This document shows, piece after piece, positions 60,789 to 64,000 of a stretch of 64,000 nucleotides of DNA; the stretch's first letter is position 1; every line of letters begins with the position of its first letter. The position numbers and the translations under genes are program-made. The stretch comes from Chloroflexus sp. Y-396-1 (GTDB lineage Bacteria; Chloroflexota; Chloroflexia; Chloroflexales; Chloroflexaceae). The stretch covers positions 3,132,881-3,196,880 of the forward strand of contig NZ_KI911784.1 of assembly GCF_000516515.1 (NCBI RefSeq), in the 5' to 3' direction. The notes below the pieces were generated by a model that was given only the letters and a program-made list of their open reading frames with translations, ran no database searches and was not told the origin of the DNA.

Positions 60789-62420
60789 CTGTAGTTCAGT
60801 ATACAGACTCAATGCGATCCGTCGCCGTTCATTGTCAATGCTGAGAATGACGCCATGCACCTCGCGACCAAGGACAAACTTCTGCGGCAACGGTTGTTGA
60901 TCAGGTGGAATGTGGCTGATATGGGCAAGACCCTGTACACCGGGTGCGAGTTCGATAAATAAACCGAAGCCGGTGATCCCGGTAACGATGCCGCTTACCT
61001 GCATCCCAACAGTAAACCGCTGATTAATGTTATGCCATGGATCGGGACTAAGCCGACGGATGCTCAGGTTGACGCGGAGCCGTTCTTCATCAATGTCGGT
61101 GATTATCGCTCGTACCATCTGACCGGGCTGAAGCGTATGGCGCGCATCACCGATCCAGCGCCAGTCAATTTCACCGACGTGAACGAAGCCCTCCACGCCG
61201 CCCACATCGATCACGGCACCATAGCGTAGTACCCGCAGAACGGTGCCTTCAACCACTTGTTCGATACGTAATTGTGCTAACCGCTGTCGGCGTCGTTGCA
61301 GGCGTTCGTTGTCTAACGTTGGCAACGCGATTGTTGGCGTGTAACAATCGTGGCCGGCTGTGGTCGATAGCGAAGAGGGTTGATGGAAAGCAGCCAGACA
61401 GCGGGTTGCATAGTGGCGAATTTCGGCACTGGGATCGTTAGCAGCGATATGACTTATGAGTGGAATACTCTGCTCGTCGCGCCACTCAACCAGAATGGTT
61501 AGCAGCTTCTTAATCAGTGCGCGATGTCGTACCATCGCACGCTCAAGAACGTTACGTAGTGCGGGTGCGGCAGGCCGGTAGTCAACGGTATGGAAAAAGC
61601 GAATGACCTCGTTGAGCAAGTGGCTGCCTTCTTCGTTGAGTAATGGGATGAGCGCTGGCGCGGCTTCGACGGCATGCAGTTGGATCAGAGTCCGCACTGC
61701 GAGAGTACGTAATCCGACGACATAACGGGCAATTTCGATGAGTAATGGAACGGCGCTGCGAGCCTGCAAACGGGCGAGCGACTGCATTGCAACACTGGCG
61801 GCACGGCTGGGGATGTGTTGTTGAGTTGTATGCCAGGCGGTCATACATTCTTCCAGAAACCTGAGTAAGCCGGGAATGGCAGCCGACACGTGGAGCAGAC
61901 CGGCTGCTTCAGCCGCCGCAATGCGGATGACCAGATGGGGGCTGTTTAGGGAATCGGGGATCACGCTTGCCAGCGTGTGGTCACCGAGGCGCGCCAGTGC
62001 CACGATTGCCGCAGCGACGATTGGCGGTTCAGGATCGTCGAGGCACGCGCTAATTTGCTCCCGTGCTGTGCTCACCTGTCGTCGGCCCAGAGTACGGATA
62101 GCCGCTGCTGCCACGAATGTCTTTGGATCGTCGATGGCGGCCAGCAGCGTGTCGATAACCATTGGTGAGAGCGGTTTCTGACTGTAGCCGATTGCTTCAG
62201 CCGCAACTTCACGCACCATTGGGCGCGGATGCGTCAGGGCAGGAAGCGCCAGGTCGGGATCAACGTTGAGATTGACCAACCGACTGGCAGCTCGTGCCCG
62301 TACTAATTGGTCACGAGAATGGATTGCTCGCGCCAGCTCTTCGAGTTGGTCGGTGATTAGTTCACTGAGCCGTTTGTGGTCGCTGGCCGTATCACCTTCG
62401 TAATCATCGAGATTACTCAT
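60774..62420 (-). CDS. HEAT-repeat / S1 RNA-binding fusion protein
   Basis: A 548-residue protein. Residues ~20-370 are HEAT-like helical repeats (for example RARAASRLVNLNVDPDLAL, MVREVAAEAIGYSQ). The C-terminal ~160 residues hold two S1 domains: VVEGTVLRVLRYGAVIDVGG with EGFVHVGEI, and GMQVSGIVTGITGFGLFIEL with QGLAHISHI. S1 domains bind single-stranded RNA and HEAT arrays are scaffolds, so an RNA-linked role is inferred. Its stop codon lies inside the tRNA-Leu terminator. Its start overlaps the acyl-CoA synthetase stop as ATGA. Confidence 0.82.
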   Translation of the reverse strand: MSNLDDYEGDTASDHKRLSELITDQLEELARAIHSRDQLVRARAASRLVNLNVDPDLALPALTHPRPMVREVAAEAIGYSQKPLSPMVIDTLLAAIDDPKTFVAAAAIRTLGRRQVSTAREQISACLDDPEPPIVAAAIVALARLGDHTLASVIPDSLNSPHLVIRIAAAEAAGLLHVSAAIPGLLRFLEECMTAWHTTQQHIPSRAASVAMQSLARLQARSAVPLLIEIARYVVGLRTLAVRTLIQLHAVEAAPALIPLLNEEGSHLLNEVIRFFHTVDYRPAAPALRNVLERAMVRHRALIKKLLTILVEWRDEQSIPLISHIAANDPSAEIRHYATRCLAAFHQPSSLSTTAGHDCYTPTIALPTLDNERLQRRRQRLAQLRIEQVVEGTVLRVLRYGAVIDVGGVEGFVHVGEIDWRWIGDARHTLQPGQMVRAIITDIDEERLRVNLSIRRLSPDPWHNINQRFTVGMQVSGIVTGITGFGLFIELAPGVQGLAHISHIPPDQQPLPQKFVLGREVHGVILSIDNERRRIALSLYTELQQKTV

Positions 62421-63922
62421 AGGCTGCTCTCGTGATATGGTACCTCACCGGCGAGCAAATGGCGCTGAACTTTGCCAAGCGCATTGCGCGGGAGCGCATT
62501 GACAAAGCGAATGCGCCGTGGTCGTTTGTATGCAGCCAGATACTGCCGACAGTGTTCGATGAGTTCATCAGCCGTGACCGGTTGCCCATTCGTCACGACC
62601 GCAGCCACCGGTATCTCACCAAGGTCGGGGTCGGGCTGACCGTACACAGCACATTCGACAACTGCCGGATGTTGACTGAGCACCTCCTCAACCTCACGGG
62701 GATAAATGTTAAAGCCGCCACTAATGATTAGCTCACGACTCCGACCCGTGATATGGAAATAACCATCGTCATCGACGAAGCCCAGATCACCAGTGTTAAA
62801 CCAGCCATCGGCTGTGAAGGCAGCAGCAGTTGCAGTCGGGTTGCGCCAGTATCCTTGAAACAGATGGGGGCCACGTACCTGTATCTCGCCAATCTGACCT
62901 GCCGGTAATGGTTGACTGGTCGTGCGATCAACAATCCTGGCTTCTTGACCCGGAAAGGGTATACCGACGCTTCCTGGTCGTCGTTCGCCGTAGTACGGGT
63001 TGGTCAGGTTCATTCCTGTCTCGGTCATGCCGTAGCGTTCAAGGATTTGCTGACCGAAAAGCGCGGCAAAATCGGCAAATGTTTGCGGACTGAGTGGCGC
63101 CGACCCCGATACAAAGAGGCGGATATGATGTTTCGGAACCTCAGATCGTCGGGCAACTTCTATCAAGCGCACGTACATCGTCGGTACCCCGAAAAAGAGG
63201 GTAATTGCCGGATCATTCATCCGCTGGAGGGCAATTTCAGCATCAAAACGGGGGTGCAATTCAAGACTGGCGCCGCTACGAATGGTACCGTGTACTCCTA
63301 CTCCCAGACCATGAACGTGGAAGAGTGGCAGCATCAACAGTAAACGGTCGGACTCTGTCCAGTGCCATGCGTTAAGAATGGCATCACAATTGGCAGACAG
63401 ACTGGCATGCGTATGAACTGCACCTTTTGCTCGACCGGTTGTTCCCGATGTATATGCGATCAGTGCCATCTCACCGGCCGCCGGTAGGGCGAATGAGGTA
63501 GGGTCAGCTATCGGGGCACCACACAACTCGGCTGATGGCTTCAGGACATGAGGCCGATTGGGTGGCATTACTGCGGTTAAGATTGCTTCATTATCATCGG
63601 TGGCAACCACAATCGTCGGCGCCGAATCGCTGAGCAGATGATTCAGCTCGGTGTGTCGATACTGCGGATTGATCAGCACAACTGCGGCACCGGCCAGTTG
63701 CGCGCCGAAGTAAGCGGCAATAAAAGCAGGGGTGTTCGGCAGGGCCAGCGCAATGCGGTCGCCACGCTGAACACCGAGAGCCTGAAAGCGTGCGGCCCAA
63801 CCGGCTGCCGCTCCGGCCAATTCGGCATAAGTGATGGTATGTCGATCCTCGACAATGCACGGTCGATCAGGCGTGCGCCTAGCATAGTGCAGCAGGGTAG
63901 CAATGATCGGCAACGATGACAT
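62417..63922 (-). CDS. Acyl-CoA synthetase, malonyl-CoA-synthetase-like
   Basis: AMP-forming ligase of 501 residues. It has YTSGTTGRAKGAVHTHASL, LPLFHVHGLGVG, ILERYGMTETGMN, GWFNTGDLG, and the C-terminal Lys motif PRNALGKVQRHLL. FHVHGLGVGVHG together with YGMTETGMNLTNPYYGERRPG resembles MatB-type malonyl/methylmalonyl-CoA synthetases. Malonate activation is likely but other acids are possible. The ATG at 63922 follows GGAG. It is the first gene of a coupled pair with the HEAT-S1 protein. Confidence 0.85.
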   Translation of the reverse strand: MSSLPIIATLLHYARRTPDRPCIVEDRHTITYAELAGAAAGWAARFQALGVQRGDRIALALPNTPAFIAAYFGAQLAGAAVVLINPQYRHTELNHLLSDSAPTIVVATDDNEAILTAVMPPNRPHVLKPSAELCGAPIADPTSFALPAAGEMALIAYTSGTTGRAKGAVHTHASLSANCDAILNAWHWTESDRLLLMLPLFHVHGLGVGVHGTIRSGASLELHPRFDAEIALQRMNDPAITLFFGVPTMYVRLIEVARRSEVPKHHIRLFVSGSAPLSPQTFADFAALFGQQILERYGMTETGMNLTNPYYGERRPGSVGIPFPGQEARIVDRTTSQPLPAGQIGEIQVRGPHLFQGYWRNPTATAAAFTADGWFNTGDLGFVDDDGYFHITGRSRELIISGGFNIYPREVEEVLSQHPAVVECAVYGQPDPDLGEIPVAAVVTNGQPVTADELIEHCRQYLAAYKRPRRIRFVNALPRNALGKVQRHLLAGEVPYHESSL

Positions 63923-63981
63923 GATACTCTCCGCAGAAGCGTAAACCTTCCGGCAATACCGATGTACTAATGTTGTATTGC

Positions 63982-63987
63982 ATTATA
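63982..63987 (-). promoter_or_regulatory. -10 box of the acyl-CoA synthetase gene
   Basis: Minus strand TATAAT 60 bp before the start; the -35 region lies beyond the window edge. Confidence 0.4.
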
Positions 63988-64000
63988 GCGATCCCGATAC

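Overview
The window reads as chromosome of a filamentous anoxygenic phototroph of the Chloroflexus type. Pointers are the moderately GC-rich coding sequence, a threonine/proline-rich secreted protein ending in a hydrophobic-Pro-hydrophobic-Arg tail, many GAF/HisKA sensor kinases, a fused biotin carboxylase-biotin carrier subunit, a malonyl-CoA-synthetase-like ligase, an F420-type LLM oxidoreductase, and GC-rich dispersed palindromes between genes. This is inference from gene content and style; the species is not resolved.

Layout. 1-1860: 3' end of a repeat-rich secreted protein. 2066-9699: a type III-A CRISPR interference operon (csm1/cas10-csm2-csm3-csm4-csm5-csm6). It has no cas1, cas2, cas6 or CRISPR array here. 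Cas10 shows no HD nuclease motif but keeps the GGDD cyclase motif, and the operon ends in a CARF-HEPN Csm6, so it looks built around cyclic-oligoadenylate signalling plus Csm3 target cleavage. 9871-12386: an orphan receiver and two HAD phosphatases. 12545-14977: a MoxR ATPase/CoxE-like VWA pair. 15555-16151: pgsA. 16456-23811: a tight signalling run (7TM-GAF-HTH protein, receiver, hybrid kinase, receiver-GGDDF protein) ending 2 nt before a clpP. 23776-27483: alpha/beta hydrolase, mnmE, pgk.

27484-29024 is a 1.5-kb gene-free tract with a 4.5-unit, ~165-bp tandem array. It is an expanded version of a dispersed element also present once at about 42399-42690. 29025-31812: a secreted double-psi-beta-barrel protein and a DUF3048 lipoprotein. 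32715-36236: a large multi-GAF sensor kinase. 36240-41851: a minus-strand cluster (membrane TPR protein, FFLEE-like small protein, SUMF1/FGE-like protein, SEC-C protein) with stop-start overlaps between its first three genes. 42718-48299: cyclophilin, VWA protein, small membrane protein, acyl-CoA carboxylase subunit, F420-type oxidoreductase. 48518-52369: mutS and ribF.

52517-56578: Ser/Thr kinase-TPR protein, adenylate-kinase-like protein and 3-hydroxybutyrate dehydrogenase. 57204-60512: a nucleotidyltransferase fused to a mutase-like domain with degenerate catalytic motifs, and a lamin-tail-domain protein. 60664-60747: tRNA-Leu(UAG). 60774-63922: a HEAT-S1 fusion and an acyl-CoA synthetase in an overlapping pair.

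Several intergenic regions share a promoter style: extended -10 boxes (TGn-TATAAT/TATACT) and, three times, a TTGCCG -35. Long intergenic regions mostly hold palindromic or tandem repeats rather than genes. All family assignments come from motifs read by eye; no searches were run.
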